The notes under the pieces: model-generated | What the model saw: only the letters and a program-made list of their open reading frames with translations | What the model was told of the DNA's origin: nothing | Database searches by the model: none | Made by a program: the position numbers and the translations under genes | Part shown: piece after piece, positions 36,701 through 44,747 of the stretch | Layout of the letters: each line of letters opens with the position of its first letter | How positions within the stretch are numbered: the stretch's first letter is position 1 | Assembly (NCBI GenBank): GCA_010672925.1 | Contig: JAAHFP010000004.1 | Coordinates: 124,001-188,000 of the forward strand | Source: Symploca sp. SIO1C2 | GTDB lineage: Bacteria > Cyanobacteriota > Cyanobacteriia > Cyanobacteriales > Coleofasciculaceae | Reading direction: 5' to 3' | DNA length: 64,000 nucleotides

Positions 36701-38881
36701 TGGGTTAGTACAAAGGAAAAAGAATTCTTCAAACTGGTCAAAAATAAGAACAGTCAATAAATTTCGCTCACAAGAAAGCTTCAACTGTTCCAGAATTGCT
36801 TGTAAATTAGGGGGTTGAATAGTTGGTAAAAATGGGATATCTTTCTTTACTGTAGATACCTTTTCCTCTGTTGTTTGTCCAGGTGACAGTTGCTCACTTA
36901 CGTAGGAGCATCCCCTATGGATATCTCCATAAGGTGAATTCCAAGAGTTATATTGCTGTTTACTACGCCCTTGCTCAGTAGAGACTATAGGGTTGCCAAA
37001 GGGATAAGGTAAATTGAAATTTTTAGGTTGTTGGTTGGAAAAATTTTGCCTACTAATTTGCCAGCTGGCTAATCTTTGTGCTAAATTTTTGCCTAACTCC
37101 CCAACCCAATCCTTGTATACTTTTTGTACAACAGGCATAGCTGCTCTAGTGCCAAAAATTCGTGATTCTAAAGCTGGTACTAAACCAGCATTAATTAGGG
37201 AACTTTTCCCAACACCGGAAGCACCATGAATCACCGTCAGTTTGTGATCATTGCGACTTAGGCGCTCAATCAGGCGATTAACATCTTGTTGACGTCCAGT
37301 TGCAGCAATTTCTAGGGGTAATGGCTTTTCTTGGAAGGTTGGATATCGAATTCCGTATTGCCCTGCTCTTCTCAATGGCTGTAAGGGTAGAGCACCAAGA
37401 AAGGGACAAAAGCCACACTGTTGCTCCATCAAACAGCGTTCTTGTTTGATAACAAAAGCTTCTAGATATCGCTTTTGCTCGAAATAAAGCGATCGCAATT
37501 CCTCGAAAATACTAATATAAAGCCTGGGTTGGTGCTCTGTAGAGTTGGGTTCTAATATTTTTACTTCTATGGCTTTTTCTAGAGTATTGACAGCGGCTGC
37601 TGGGCAATTCAGCTGCCGCTGTGCTTTAGCCAACAACAATAAATACGTTCCTTGCTGTTGAAACGGAAGGGAAGGGCATTGCTCAAGAATTTGTAGGGCA
37701 GTTTGAGCTAAGATTTCCGCATCTAACCAATTTGCTTGACCATAAGCAACAGCCCCCAAAAAACCATAAGCTTGGGCCAATCGCTCAGGATAAATTTGGG
37801 TTTGAGGAGCATCCAGATACTTTAACGCTAGAGCCTGTAATTCTGTCCAATCTTGCAAGTCTTGCAGTATCTGTCCCAGTTGAGCCGTCAACTTAGCAAC
37901 CCATTCTGAATGTCCTGCTGCTGCAAACATCTCAATTGCTTCGTTCAATAACTCCTTTGCTTGTTGCCACTTACTATTACTCTGGAGTGGCTGCAGCTGT
38001 GCTTGGCGGCAATAACACCAACTTATATGTAAAAAAAGTACTCCAACTCTTTCTAGGGATTGGGGATTGGATCTGGGGAGTTCTCCCCTGACTTTATTTT
38101 GCCAAAAGCTTAAGCTTTGCTGATACTGCTGTAAAGCGATATCAATTTGGTCATAGCTAAAAGCATCTCGTCCTAGAATAAACTGCCAAGTAGCAAATAG
38201 GTCTGGTTCTATATCGATGGTTGCATAACTCAAATCCTGCAAAGCTGACTCAAGTTCCTGGCGTCGTCTACAGCCAGGTGCTAAATTGAGCGCGTCATTG
38301 GGGATAAACTCTCCGACATCCTTATCCAAAACTGTTGTAAAAAGTTCATCTGTTGCTTGATGCCACAACCTGAACAACTCTTTGGTGGTTAGCTTAAATT
38401 GAATTGAGGTGGCAGCCCAACTTTTGAAATCGGGGGCAAATCGCGTTATTTTATGCAATACTTCATCTGTTACCCACAACACGAGAGGGAAGTTAAAAGT
38501 TTTACGAAACTCTTCCCTCATTTGGTTAGTTGAGACTAGCATCTGCTCAATTGCTGCTACTGAATCTAAACCGAATACACTCAGAGCGCAAGTTTGGTTA
38601 CCTTCAATAACAGTGAAGACGTTGCTATATAGGGTTTGGCTAGAATCTTGCAATACTAACTCCCTCACCGGGATTTCTTTGATTGCTTGCAGTTGCTGCC
38701 ACATTTGCCGTGAACAAACTTCATAATTACAGCGAGCCAAAATGAGAGCAAACTGTCCTTGTGATAGAGTAATTGCCCGAAATAGCCGGGAGAGCGATCG
38801 CCCATTGAATATAGCTATTTCTTGTGAGCCACTTTGCTCACTCATCCAATCCATTTGTTGTCCGTTCATTAGTAGATGCAC
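33722..38881 (-). CDS. STAND NTPase with TPR-like region and 14 WD40 repeats
   Basis: 1719 residues. Residues 20-190 form an alpha/beta domain with FALILARCNYE, LVLQDSSQTLYSNVFTV and PLVLWVTDE...FAPDFKSW, a leader found in large bacterial STAND proteins. About 205-490 is helical and TPR-like. NTPase: Walker A HGASGVGKSS (552-561), Walker B LIFDQFEEFF (712-721), with a low-complexity Gln/Ser/Asn insertion at about 615-690. A single hydrophobic segment near 975-995 (AIAVGTTMAVLAATSGVLGW) could anchor it in the membrane. From about 1070 there are 14 WD40 units (HxxxVxxVSFSPDGQxLASASxDxTVKLW), enough for two seven-bladed propellers; repeats 9 and 10 are nearly identical. Likely a signal-sensing or scaffold protein. 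Functionally probably linked to the AAA ATPase just upstream. An alternative start is Met5. Confidence 0.85.
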   Translation of the reverse strand: MHLLMNGQQMDWMSEQSGSQEIAIFNGRSLSRLFRAITLSQGQFALILARCNYEVCSRQMWQQLQAIKEIPVRELVLQDSSQTLYSNVFTVIEGNQTCALSVFGLDSVAAIEQMLVSTNQMREEFRKTFNFPLVLWVTDEVLHKITRFAPDFKSWAATSIQFKLTTKELFRLWHQATDELFTTVLDKDVGEFIPNDALNLAPGCRRRQELESALQDLSYATIDIEPDLFATWQFILGRDAFSYDQIDIALQQYQQSLSFWQNKVRGELPRSNPQSLERVGVLFLHISWCYCRQAQLQPLQSNSKWQQAKELLNEAIEMFAAAGHSEWVAKLTAQLGQILQDLQDWTELQALALKYLDAPQTQIYPERLAQAYGFLGAVAYGQANWLDAEILAQTALQILEQCPSLPFQQQGTYLLLLAKAQRQLNCPAAAVNTLEKAIEVKILEPNSTEHQPRLYISIFEELRSLYFEQKRYLEAFVIKQERCLMEQQCGFCPFLGALPLQPLRRAGQYGIRYPTFQEKPLPLEIAATGRQQDVNRLIERLSRNDHKLTVIHGASGVGKSSLINAGLVPALESRIFGTRAAMPVVQKVYKDWVGELGKNLAQRLASWQISRQNFSNQQPKNFNLPYPFGNPIVSTEQGRSKQQYNSWNSPYGDIHRGCSYVSEQLSPGQTTEEKVSTVKKDIPFLPTIQPPNLQAILEQLKLSCERNLLTVLIFDQFEEFFFLCTNPAERRKFYDFLDQCLNLPYVKVILSLREDYLHYLLECEYYSHPNAINYNILDRQLRYSLRDLSPEDAKNLIATLSTVSQFQLEESLIEAVVQDLASKSGTVRLIELQVVGSQLQAEKITTLAQYRSLGADPKASLVERSLLDIISDCGQENEDTVWQLLFSLTNEQGTCPWKTQAELEIGNIELILNILVGSGLVFRVPGETQDQYQLVHDYLVKPIRQKYNQRARLNIITQLEKSKIELRRLRQQRLRAIAVGTTMAVLAATSGVLGWRAEGQKRRAEVLSENANLTTLSASSEALFASNKKFEALLEGLRAAKLLKTLEKNSPPYLGVKSDTQLQVAIALSQAVYGVSQRNQLEEHTDVIWDVSFSPDGQLIASASRDRTVKLWHPNGSLVTTLKGHQDSVNSVSFSADSQLIVSGSWDGTIKLWRSNGSLVRTFQSHISQLSSVSFSPNGQFIISGGSKGTIKLWTVNGELVKDFDKQQGQVKQVSFSPDGQVIASASEEQTIRLWSLEGKLLQTLKGHEGNVNCVAFSPNGKLIVSASDDQTVRIWNYQGKLLRTFPKDEQKVLEVAFSADSQLIASGSDDNTVKLWTVEGKLLKTLKGHSDSITAVSFSTSTIQDLDLDNDKSLLTTNTENQYSVSLPQSPIPHLVSASYDKTIKIWSLENQSRVILQGHQEPVRDVQFAPDNQLIATVGNDRTVKLWHRNGKLLKTLEGHGARIDSLSFSGDGQQLASASRDGTVKLWHRNGNLIKTLEGHKDWVLDVSFSPDSQQLASASRDGTVKLWHRNGNLIKTLRGHTDRVNAVSFSSDGQLLASASDDHTVGLWTADGVLLKTITGHNNWVLDVNFSPDAQQLASASYDNTVKLWSRDGELQTTLKGHTDSVAKVVWSPTGDILATTSWDNQVQLWRLDDTLLKTLVGHKARVTSVSWSNDGKTLASASLDNTVTVWNLDVDNLLNNSCNWLRDYLQNNPKVRAQDRELCNPIESIKKAVN

Positions 38882-39178
38882 CTAAAATAAAGCTATTTAA
38901 AAGCCTTAACAAAAGCCTAACATTCAGCTGTATTCAAAAATCACTAAAAAATGATAAAGAAAAATATTTTTGACTGTATTTTGCGGTGCTCAAAGTCAGA
39001 ATTAACATTAATCATAGAGATTTTTTAATGTAATTTAATTTATATTAAAAGTGATTTCACTCACTGACTCTATTCAATAAATCGCTGACAACAAAAGTAA
39101 TGAAATGTAATAAAAACAGTATTAGTCATTGGTCATTGGTACAAAAAACAAATAACCAATAACGAATGACTAAAAGAT

Positions 39179-40513
39179 TTACTTACTCCCTACTTTCCAA
39201 GATTGAAACCTTGCAGTTTCTTTCAGTGCTGGATTACTCCCAAACCATCGACCTAAATCATCTCTGTATTCAAAGACAAACATACTCCGCAACAAAGATT
39301 GAAATTCTCTTTCACCTTTAACGATTTGATGTTCTTCTACTTGAAATAGCAACTCCCATTCCTGCTCCTCTACTGCCAGGGCTAGGTCATCACGATAGCC
39401 TTTAATAACATTCTCTAAGCAACTACGGGACAGAGGAGGATCTTCCTGTTGTAGGCAACCGTAGAGTAACCCTAACAAGTTGCGCACATGACCGCCACTG
39501 ATACGACAAAGCCGGTCTAGGGTTGAAGGTTGATCAAAAACCTCTGGGAGCAAATTTAACCTTTCCTGGGCATCAACATGGGGAAAGGCTCGCGCCAATA
39601 CTAGCTGTTGTAGTAATGCCATCCCTTGCTGAAAATCACCATCGTCTCTTCGTTTTACTGGTACCATCGGTAACACTTTCGGTGCAACACCCCCTCCCAA
39701 GCGATTCTTTAAAGTTCCATACTCGTTGGAGAACATTAAGTCTAAGGGCAGGGTATAAACCACATGACACCTTAAGCCTCTTAACTGAGAACCACGGTCA
39801 ATGAACAGGTACTCAGACTGAGATCGACCAGTGGACATTGGTCTGGGATCGACTCGGTCTAAATTATCAATAATTACGACTAGACCATTTTTGCCGCGCC
39901 TCTTAAGTTCCTTAATCCCTCGTTCCAGAATTTCTTCGTTGATAGCCTGCAAAATGCTTTTGGTGCGAGGCTCTAAGTGTTGCCTAAGCCGGTCACGCAA
40001 TTGAGGGCTATCTTTAGTCTTCGCCGTAATTTTGCCAATACCGATGGACAATTCTGCTTCCCCTGACAACTCCACGGGAGTTTGCATGAAGTCTTTGATA
40101 TCATTAAATACTTGAGTAAAGTACTTGGGTTGAAGGTGAATACCAATACCTTCTAGACTTTCACTGACTGACCTAGCAATGCTAAGCAGAATATCGCTAA
40201 TATCGACATCATGCATATCTAAGTCACGACTTGATTCAAAATAAACCACATGAAAATCTTGCTCTTCCAGCAGAGCTTTCAAGCGCAACAATTCTGTAGA
40301 CTTTCCACAGCCGATATGTCCTGTAAATAGTTGACAGGTGGGTTCATCCGGTGATAAACGGGTGATAGTTCTTTCTATCGCTTCAATGATCTTACCGCCC
40401 CGCACAGCAGAAAAATCAATATAGTATTTGCGATCCTCAGGATTCCCCACAACCAAAGTTTTTGCAGGGTTACAAGCTTTAAAAAATGTCGGTAGATGCA
40501 GTTTCATGCTCAA
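39179..40513 (-). CDS. AAA/ORC-like P-loop ATPase, partner of the STAND-WD40 protein
   Basis: 444 residues. N-terminus LPTFFKACNPAKTLVVGNPEDRKYYIDFSAVRGG is a lead-in I associate with a cyanobacterial ATPase group. Walker A GHIGCGKST (65-73), Walker B LVVIIDNLD (211-219), then LRGLRCHVVYTLPLDLMFS (sensor-1 region) and CRISGGHVRNLLGLLYGCL (sensor 2/winged part), an ORC/Cdc6-like order. The conserved DxLDR after Walker B fits the KAP/ORC type. It is upstream of and co-directional with the STAND-WD40 gene, 297 bp away, and probably part of the same unit. Exact function unknown. An ATG six bases downstream (40507) is an equal candidate start. Confidence 0.75.
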   Translation of the reverse strand: MSMKLHLPTFFKACNPAKTLVVGNPEDRKYYIDFSAVRGGKIIEAIERTITRLSPDEPTCQLFTGHIGCGKSTELLRLKALLEEQDFHVVYFESSRDLDMHDVDISDILLSIARSVSESLEGIGIHLQPKYFTQVFNDIKDFMQTPVELSGEAELSIGIGKITAKTKDSPQLRDRLRQHLEPRTKSILQAINEEILERGIKELKRRGKNGLVVIIDNLDRVDPRPMSTGRSQSEYLFIDRGSQLRGLRCHVVYTLPLDLMFSNEYGTLKNRLGGGVAPKVLPMVPVKRRDDGDFQQGMALLQQLVLARAFPHVDAQERLNLLPEVFDQPSTLDRLCRISGGHVRNLLGLLYGCLQQEDPPLSRSCLENVIKGYRDDLALAVEEQEWELLFQVEEHQIVKGEREFQSLLRSMFVFEYRDDLGRWFGSNPALKETARFQSWKVGSK

Positions 40514-40920
40514 GGTAGATGCAGTTCCATTCTCAAGACTTACTCGCTCACGGTCTCAAATAGAGAGTAAATCATTAATTGAAACCATATACCTAGGGGT
40601 CACAACCCCTCAGTGAGAAATATCACTGCTTTAAGCATCAGTCTGTTGGTGTAACTAAAATTGATAATTGATTAAGCCTAATGGTTGATATAAGCCAGTG
40701 CAATCACTCCTAATTGCATAAGTCCTGAGTCGAGAAATATCAGAATGGGTAATCTAGATGCACAATGGCTTAATCGTGGGCAGATTTACAGTAGTGGTAA
40801 TTTAGGAGTGGTTAAATGGAAAAGTATCTTGGGTTAATTTAACTACCCACCAAAGCCCTTTAACCAGGGTTGTGGAATAGCTACTACAAATTCACATACA
40901 TTGGCTCCTAGCGATAGTAG
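40514..40920. other. Divergent upstream region of the ATPase and ftsQ
   Basis: No convincing gene. A 30-codon frame at 40745-40837 (MGNLDAQWLNRGQ...) has no ribosome site of note and is not called. Promoters for both ftsQ and the ATPase must lie here. 38882-39178, on the other side of the ATPase, is AT-rich with a few GGTCATT units and likewise shows no gene. Confidence 0.4.
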
Positions 40921-41736
40921 ATGGCAAACATCGCATCAGTTTCTCAATCACAATTAACCAACCGACGTAAACAACTGCAACGAGAACGGCAGATTAGATT
41001 GTTTCAGGCTATTTGGCGCTCCCTTTTAGTTGGGGGTATGGCTAGCGGTTTAGTTTGGGCGATTACCCTACCAGATTGGGTTATTGGTCAACCAGAACAA
41101 ATTGTCATTGAAGGGAATGAGCTGCTTTCCTCCCAAGCAATTCGCTCTCTACTTCCTTTATCTTACCCTGAGTATTTACTGCAAGTAGAACCCCAAGTTA
41201 TTGCCAACTCCCTAGAGTCTCAAGCTCCGATTGCCGAAGCCAAGGTTGTACGTCAACTGATGCCACCAGGATTGACTATTCAAGTTAAAGAACTTAAACC
41301 AGTAGCTATCGCTCAAGCCAGCAAACCTCCTCAAAAAGTCAAAAATAAAACGTCTCCCCCAGAAAGGGGTTTATTGGATGCCCAGGGAAATTGGATGCCC
41401 GAAAGTAGTTTGCTCTCACTGGCGCCTAATTTACAGTTGCCCACACTGAAAGTGATTGGTTCGAGCCAGCAATACCTTTCCCACTGGCGAGTACTCTACC
41501 AAGAAGTCAGCCAATCCACCATAGAAGTTTTAGAGATTGATTGGCAAGATCCAGCTAACTTAATCCTGAAAACTGAACTAGGCCATGTACACTGTGGTTC
41601 CTATGGTTCCCGATTTGTTGACCAACTGACTGTTTTGTCTAGAATGCAAGAATTATCAAATCAGATCAAGCCTAGCCAAATTGCCTATATTGATCTTAAA
41701 AATCCAGATTCACCAACAATTCAGCTGAAAAATTAA
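40921..41736 (+). CDS. ftsQ: Cell division protein FtsQ
   Basis: 271 residues. Basic N-terminal cytoplasmic segment (RRKQLQRERQIRLFQAIWR), a single TM at about 34-54, a POTRA domain at about 59-125 (IVIEGNELLSSQAIRSLLPLSYPEYLL...QAPIAEAKVVRQLMPPGLTIQVKEL), and a beta domain. FtsQ bridges early and late divisome proteins. It lies 232 bp ahead of ftsZ in the same direction, the arrangement usual in cyanobacteria, where ddl or mur genes often precede it; they do not here. Confidence 0.92.
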   Translation: MANIASVSQSQLTNRRKQLQRERQIRLFQAIWRSLLVGGMASGLVWAITLPDWVIGQPEQIVIEGNELLSSQAIRSLLPLSYPEYLLQVEPQVIANSLESQAPIAEAKVVRQLMPPGLTIQVKELKPVAIAQASKPPQKVKNKTSPPERGLLDAQGNWMPESSLLSLAPNLQLPTLKVIGSSQQYLSHWRVLYQEVSQSTIEVLEIDWQDPANLILKTELGHVHCGSYGSRFVDQLTVLSRMQELSNQIKPSQIAYIDLKNPDSPTIQLKN

Positions 41737-41775
41737 ATTGGGACTTTTCAACCGGAAAATCATTAAGATTAAGTA

Positions 41776-41910
41776 ATGAAGCATTTCAACATAAACTATA
41801 CTCTATGCTGCTGCCTTAGCTTAGTAGCAACTCTTGGCAGTCTTCTTTTACAACAGTATCAGCGCTGTAACCAAGAAACTTATTGGTTTTTCAATAGACT
41901 TACTCTATAG
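41776..41910 (+). CDS. Possible small membrane protein, 44 aa
   Basis: ATG at 41776 opens MKHFNINYTLCCCLSLVATL...QRCNQETYWFFNRLTL and stops at 41910. A hydrophobic stretch (about residues 8-26, TLCCCLSLVATLGSLLL) looks like a transmembrane or signal segment with a polar, aromatic tail. It fills the gap between ftsQ and ftsZ. No strong Shine-Dalgarno. It could be a chance frame. Confidence 0.3.
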   Translation: MKHFNINYTLCCCLSLVATLGSLLLQQYQRCNQETYWFFNRLTL

Positions 41911-41968
41911 TTTACTCAGATTGCAACCCATAACTGATAAAGTTGATTATCAATCCTGACCTACTACA

Positions 41969-43240
41969 ATGACGCTTAATAGTAAAATGGGGCTGGCCAG
42001 TCAAAGCTCTCATATCAATGGACACACAGATATTTCACTTGGAGTAGATAATACTCATCCCTTTAGTAATTCTGGATTACAGTTGAGCCAAACCCATGAT
42101 ATCAAGGGCATACCCAGGGAAGAAACTAGGAGTGACGAGATAGTGCCAAGTAGCGCCGCGAAAATTAAAGTCATTGGTGTTGGTGGTGGTGGGGGCAATG
42201 CGGTCAACCGCATGATTGCTAGCGAGTTAGCTGGGGTGGAATTTTGGTCGATTAATACAGATGTTCAGGCTCTTGCCCAAACTTCTGCCCCTAATCGCCT
42301 CCAGCTGGGACAGAAATTAACGCGAGGACTAGGAGCCGGAGGTAATCCGGCAATTGGTCAAAAAGCTGCTGAAGAATCCCGAGATGAAATTGCCCAAACG
42401 TTGGAAAATTCAGATCTGGTGTTTATTACTGCTGGTATGGGTGGTGGCACTGGTACAGGAGCGGCTCCCATTGTAGCGGAAGTGGCCAAGGAAATGGGTT
42501 CTTTGACTGTTGGTGTTGTCACTCGTCCTTTTACCTTTGAAGGTCGTCGTCGTACTAATCAAGCGGATGAAGGGATTTCTGCCCTGCAAGGTCGGGTAGA
42601 TACTCTCATAGTTATTCCCAATAACAAACTTTTGTCGGTGATCCCTGAGCAAATGCCAGTTCAGGAAGCCTTTACCGTTGCTGATGATATACTGCGTCAA
42701 GGGGTACAAGGCATTTCTGATATCATTACGATTCCTGGTTTAGTTAACGTCGATTTTGCTGATGTTAGAGCTGTAATGGCAGATGCAGGTTCAGCACTAA
42801 TGGGTATTGGAGTGGGCTCTGGAAAGTCGCGAGCGAGAGAAGCAGCAATGGCGGCTATTTCCTCCCCCCTACTTGAATCTTCCATTGAAGGAGCTAGGGG
42901 TGTTGTCTTGAACATTACTGGTGGTACTGACCTCTCCTTGCACGAAGTTAATGCTGCGGCAGAAACTGTTTATGAAGTTGTGGATCCCAATGCCAATATA
43001 ATTTTTGGGGCAGTTATCGATGACAAGCTCCAGGGAGAAATTAGAATTACTGTTATTGCTACTGGATTTAGTGGAGAAGTTCAGTCTGTGCCCACTGTGA
43101 GGGAAGTCCCACAACAACGTCAGAGGCGACCAATTTCCCCAACACCCAATCCACCAGCTCCTCCTACTGTAGAACCCAGGAACAGACCGGAACTGGACAT
43201 TCCCGAATTTCTGCAGAGGCGTCGGTTCCCCAGAAGTTAA
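41969..43240 (+). CDS. ftsZ: Cell division protein FtsZ
   Basis: 423 residues. The tubulin-like GTPase forms the division ring. Motifs: [15 protein letters not shown] (first GTP-binding loop), [16 protein letters not shown], the tubulin signature [10 protein letters not shown], and [19 protein letters not shown] with the catalytic Asp. A poorly conserved N-terminal extension of about 60 residues ([18 protein letters not shown]...) precedes the core, as in other cyanobacteria. The tail ends [15 protein letters not shown], with the conserved C-terminal peptide that binds membrane anchors and regulators (in cyanobacteria, Ftn2/ZipN and SepF). Pro-rich linker at about 380-408. Confidence 0.98.
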   Translation: MTLNSKMGLASQSSHINGHTDISLGVDNTHPFSNSGLQLSQTHDIKGIPREETRSDEIVPSSAAKIKVIGVGGGGGNAVNRMIASELAGVEFWSINTDVQALAQTSAPNRLQLGQKLTRGLGAGGNPAIGQKAAEESRDEIAQTLENSDLVFITAGMGGGTGTGAAPIVAEVAKEMGSLTVGVVTRPFTFEGRRRTNQADEGISALQGRVDTLIVIPNNKLLSVIPEQMPVQEAFTVADDILRQGVQGISDIITIPGLVNVDFADVRAVMADAGSALMGIGVGSGKSRAREAAMAAISSPLLESSIEGARGVVLNITGGTDLSLHEVNAAAETVYEVVDPNANIIFGAVIDDKLQGEIRITVIATGFSGEVQSVPTVREVPQQRQRRPISPTPNPPAPPTVEPRNRPELDIPEFLQRRRFPRS

Positions 43241-43348
43241 ACATCCAGAACTAGCAACCAGAATCTCCTAGCAGGGTGCACAATTTATGAACTTCTTGCC
43301 AAAGTATTGGTTGGTACAAGAAATTATCAAATTAGTTTTGAGATCACT

Positions 43349-43963
43349 ATGAACTCTAATTTCCAGGGCAATACTCCCATCCCTAACCCGCAAACAGACC
43401 ATTATGCGCCAGCAACAGCAGCAAACTCATACCGGGCTTCAGTGCCAATTTCCGTCTACCGAGAACTTGCAGCTGAGTTACAAGCAACCCAGGCAATGAT
43501 GGATTCCCTCAATGCTCAAAATCAGCAATTAGTTCAACAAAATCAACAGCTACGACAAGAGGTAGCCAAAGTTCTTCTGTCTACTGAAAATTTACAGAAA
43601 GTTTTTACTTCCTTGGACTCAGCAAGTCAGGTGAGGGAAGTCCCTTCATCCCGAGTAGCCAGACAACCGGAGCCCCGTCCTGCCCCACCAGCACCTAAGC
43701 CTCAAGCAAAGGCAAGTTTCCCACCGGATGAATTACCGCCACCGCCACCTAGCCCACAGCCGGAACCTCCTCGTTCACCTTATAGAGAAACTTTGGTCAT
43801 TGAACAAGAAGAACGTCGTCCCCGATCCACACCTCAATCAGAAGGTATATCAGAGGTCAGTGGCTGGTGGTTAATTGTTGCTATATTACTAATTGTACTC
43901 ACAGCTTTCGGTACTGGATTTTTGATTATACGACCCCTGTTAAATAACGGCAGTAGTCGTTAA
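43349..43963 (+). CDS. Membrane-anchored coiled-coil, Pro-rich protein after ftsZ
   Basis: 204 residues from the ATG at 43349; a TTG at 43307 would add 14 residues but looks arbitrary. Order: polar N-terminus; a Gln-rich helix likely to be a coiled coil (YRELAAELQATQAMMDSLN...QQNQQLRQEVAKVL, about 37-85); a Pro-rich region (about 115-150, PPPPPSPQPEPP); and a C-terminal transmembrane segment (about 176-197, WWLIVAILLIVLTAFGTGFL). The order coiled coil, Pro-rich, C-terminal anchor and the position right behind ftsZ suggest a divisome or cell-wall role, but this is inference. Type: conserved hypothetical of cyanobacteria. Confidence 0.7.
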   Translation: MNSNFQGNTPIPNPQTDHYAPATAANSYRASVPISVYRELAAELQATQAMMDSLNAQNQQLVQQNQQLRQEVAKVLLSTENLQKVFTSLDSASQVREVPSSRVARQPEPRPAPPAPKPQAKASFPPDELPPPPPSPQPEPPRSPYRETLVIEQEERRPRSTPQSEGISEVSGWWLIVAILLIVLTAFGTGFLIIRPLLNNGSSR

Positions 43964-44153
43964 CTTGTCATTGTTTGGCAAGCGAGTAACCAATAAGGTG
44001 TAACTATGAGAGCTGCGATTTTCATAAGTGGAGTCGGGGCACGATCACCCCTCAAAGCTCTACCCGGAAGGACTGTTGGGCTGAATTTCCTGCAATCCTT
44101 CTATATATAACCTTTTTCAGCAGGAGTATGAGGAGTTATTCCGGCTGAAAAGC

Positions 44154-44348
44154 TTATGGCCTTATTCCGCCGTTGCCAGCCAGTCTTCTACAGTCAGCTC
44201 TGGAACAAAGCAGCATATCCGAGTCGTGAGAAACCAAAACTAATTCTCTAACAATGGCGATCGCAGCTATAAAAATATCTGCATCTTCGTTCTTCTTGAT
44301 AATAGCCGAAACTATGTTTGTATCGAGCAGATAATCCTTTTTTACCAT
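44154..44348 (-). pseudogene. Broken PIN-domain toxin (VapC type)
   Basis: The frame starts MVKKDYLLDTNIVSAIIKK, the PIN N-terminus with its first catalytic Asp, then jumps to NEDADIFIAAIAIVRELVLVSHDSDM, the normal C-terminal third. About 80 middle residues, including the second catalytic acid, are deleted in frame. Near the end the expected ending FVPELTVEDWLATAE is found in another frame (stop at 44162-44164), so there is also a frameshift. The toxin is almost surely dead. Its start overlaps the antitoxin stop (ATGGTAA), the normal coupling in this family. Confidence 0.8.
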
Positions 44349-44641
44349 CTCCCCTCCACAGCAGCATCAAATATTTCCATCTCCTCCGGGGTCAAATCGT
44401 CTAACATACCTCCGACTGCGTGGGTTACCATTATTTTATCAATTCGCTCGCTGAGATCCTCATCGTCGATCGCTTGGAGTTGCTCGGGACTAAATTTCGC
44501 TTTTGCCAAGTCCGATATGTAGTTAACAATTTCCTCTAGGTCTAGTTTTTCCCGAAACCAGCGATCGCTCTCCATCAAATTCTCCACTATCCGGGAGATC
44601 CGGGCGGCGATCGCATCTTTTTCTATAGTACTTTTAGTCAT
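44342..44641 (-). CDS. Antitoxin-like partner of the broken PIN toxin
   Basis: 99 residues, acidic and helical: a start with TIEKDAIAARISRIVENL, a middle with EEIVNYISDLAKAKFSPEQLQ and an acidic tail (TPEEMEIFDAAVEGRW). Not a standard AbrB- or RHH-type VapB; it seems to be a cyanobacterial antitoxin type. The gene overlaps the toxin start by 7 bp. It looks intact although its toxin is not, which fits a decaying locus or a role as an orphan antitoxin. Confidence 0.6.
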   Translation of the reverse strand: MTKSTIEKDAIAARISRIVENLMESDRWFREKLDLEEIVNYISDLAKAKFSPEQLQAIDDEDLSERIDKIMVTHAVGGMLDDLTPEEMEIFDAAVEGRW

Positions 44642-44747
44642 AAGTCCTCCTTATGGTTAATCCGCTGTAATGCTCAAGAATAAAGCTTGTCTATTTATTT
44701 ATTTTAGCGATCGCCCCTCAAAGCTAATGGCACGATCACTCTTTAAA

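Noticed and set aside
40745-40837. 30-codon frame upstream of ftsQ
   Set aside because: Too short, no clear ribosome site and no recognisable segment.
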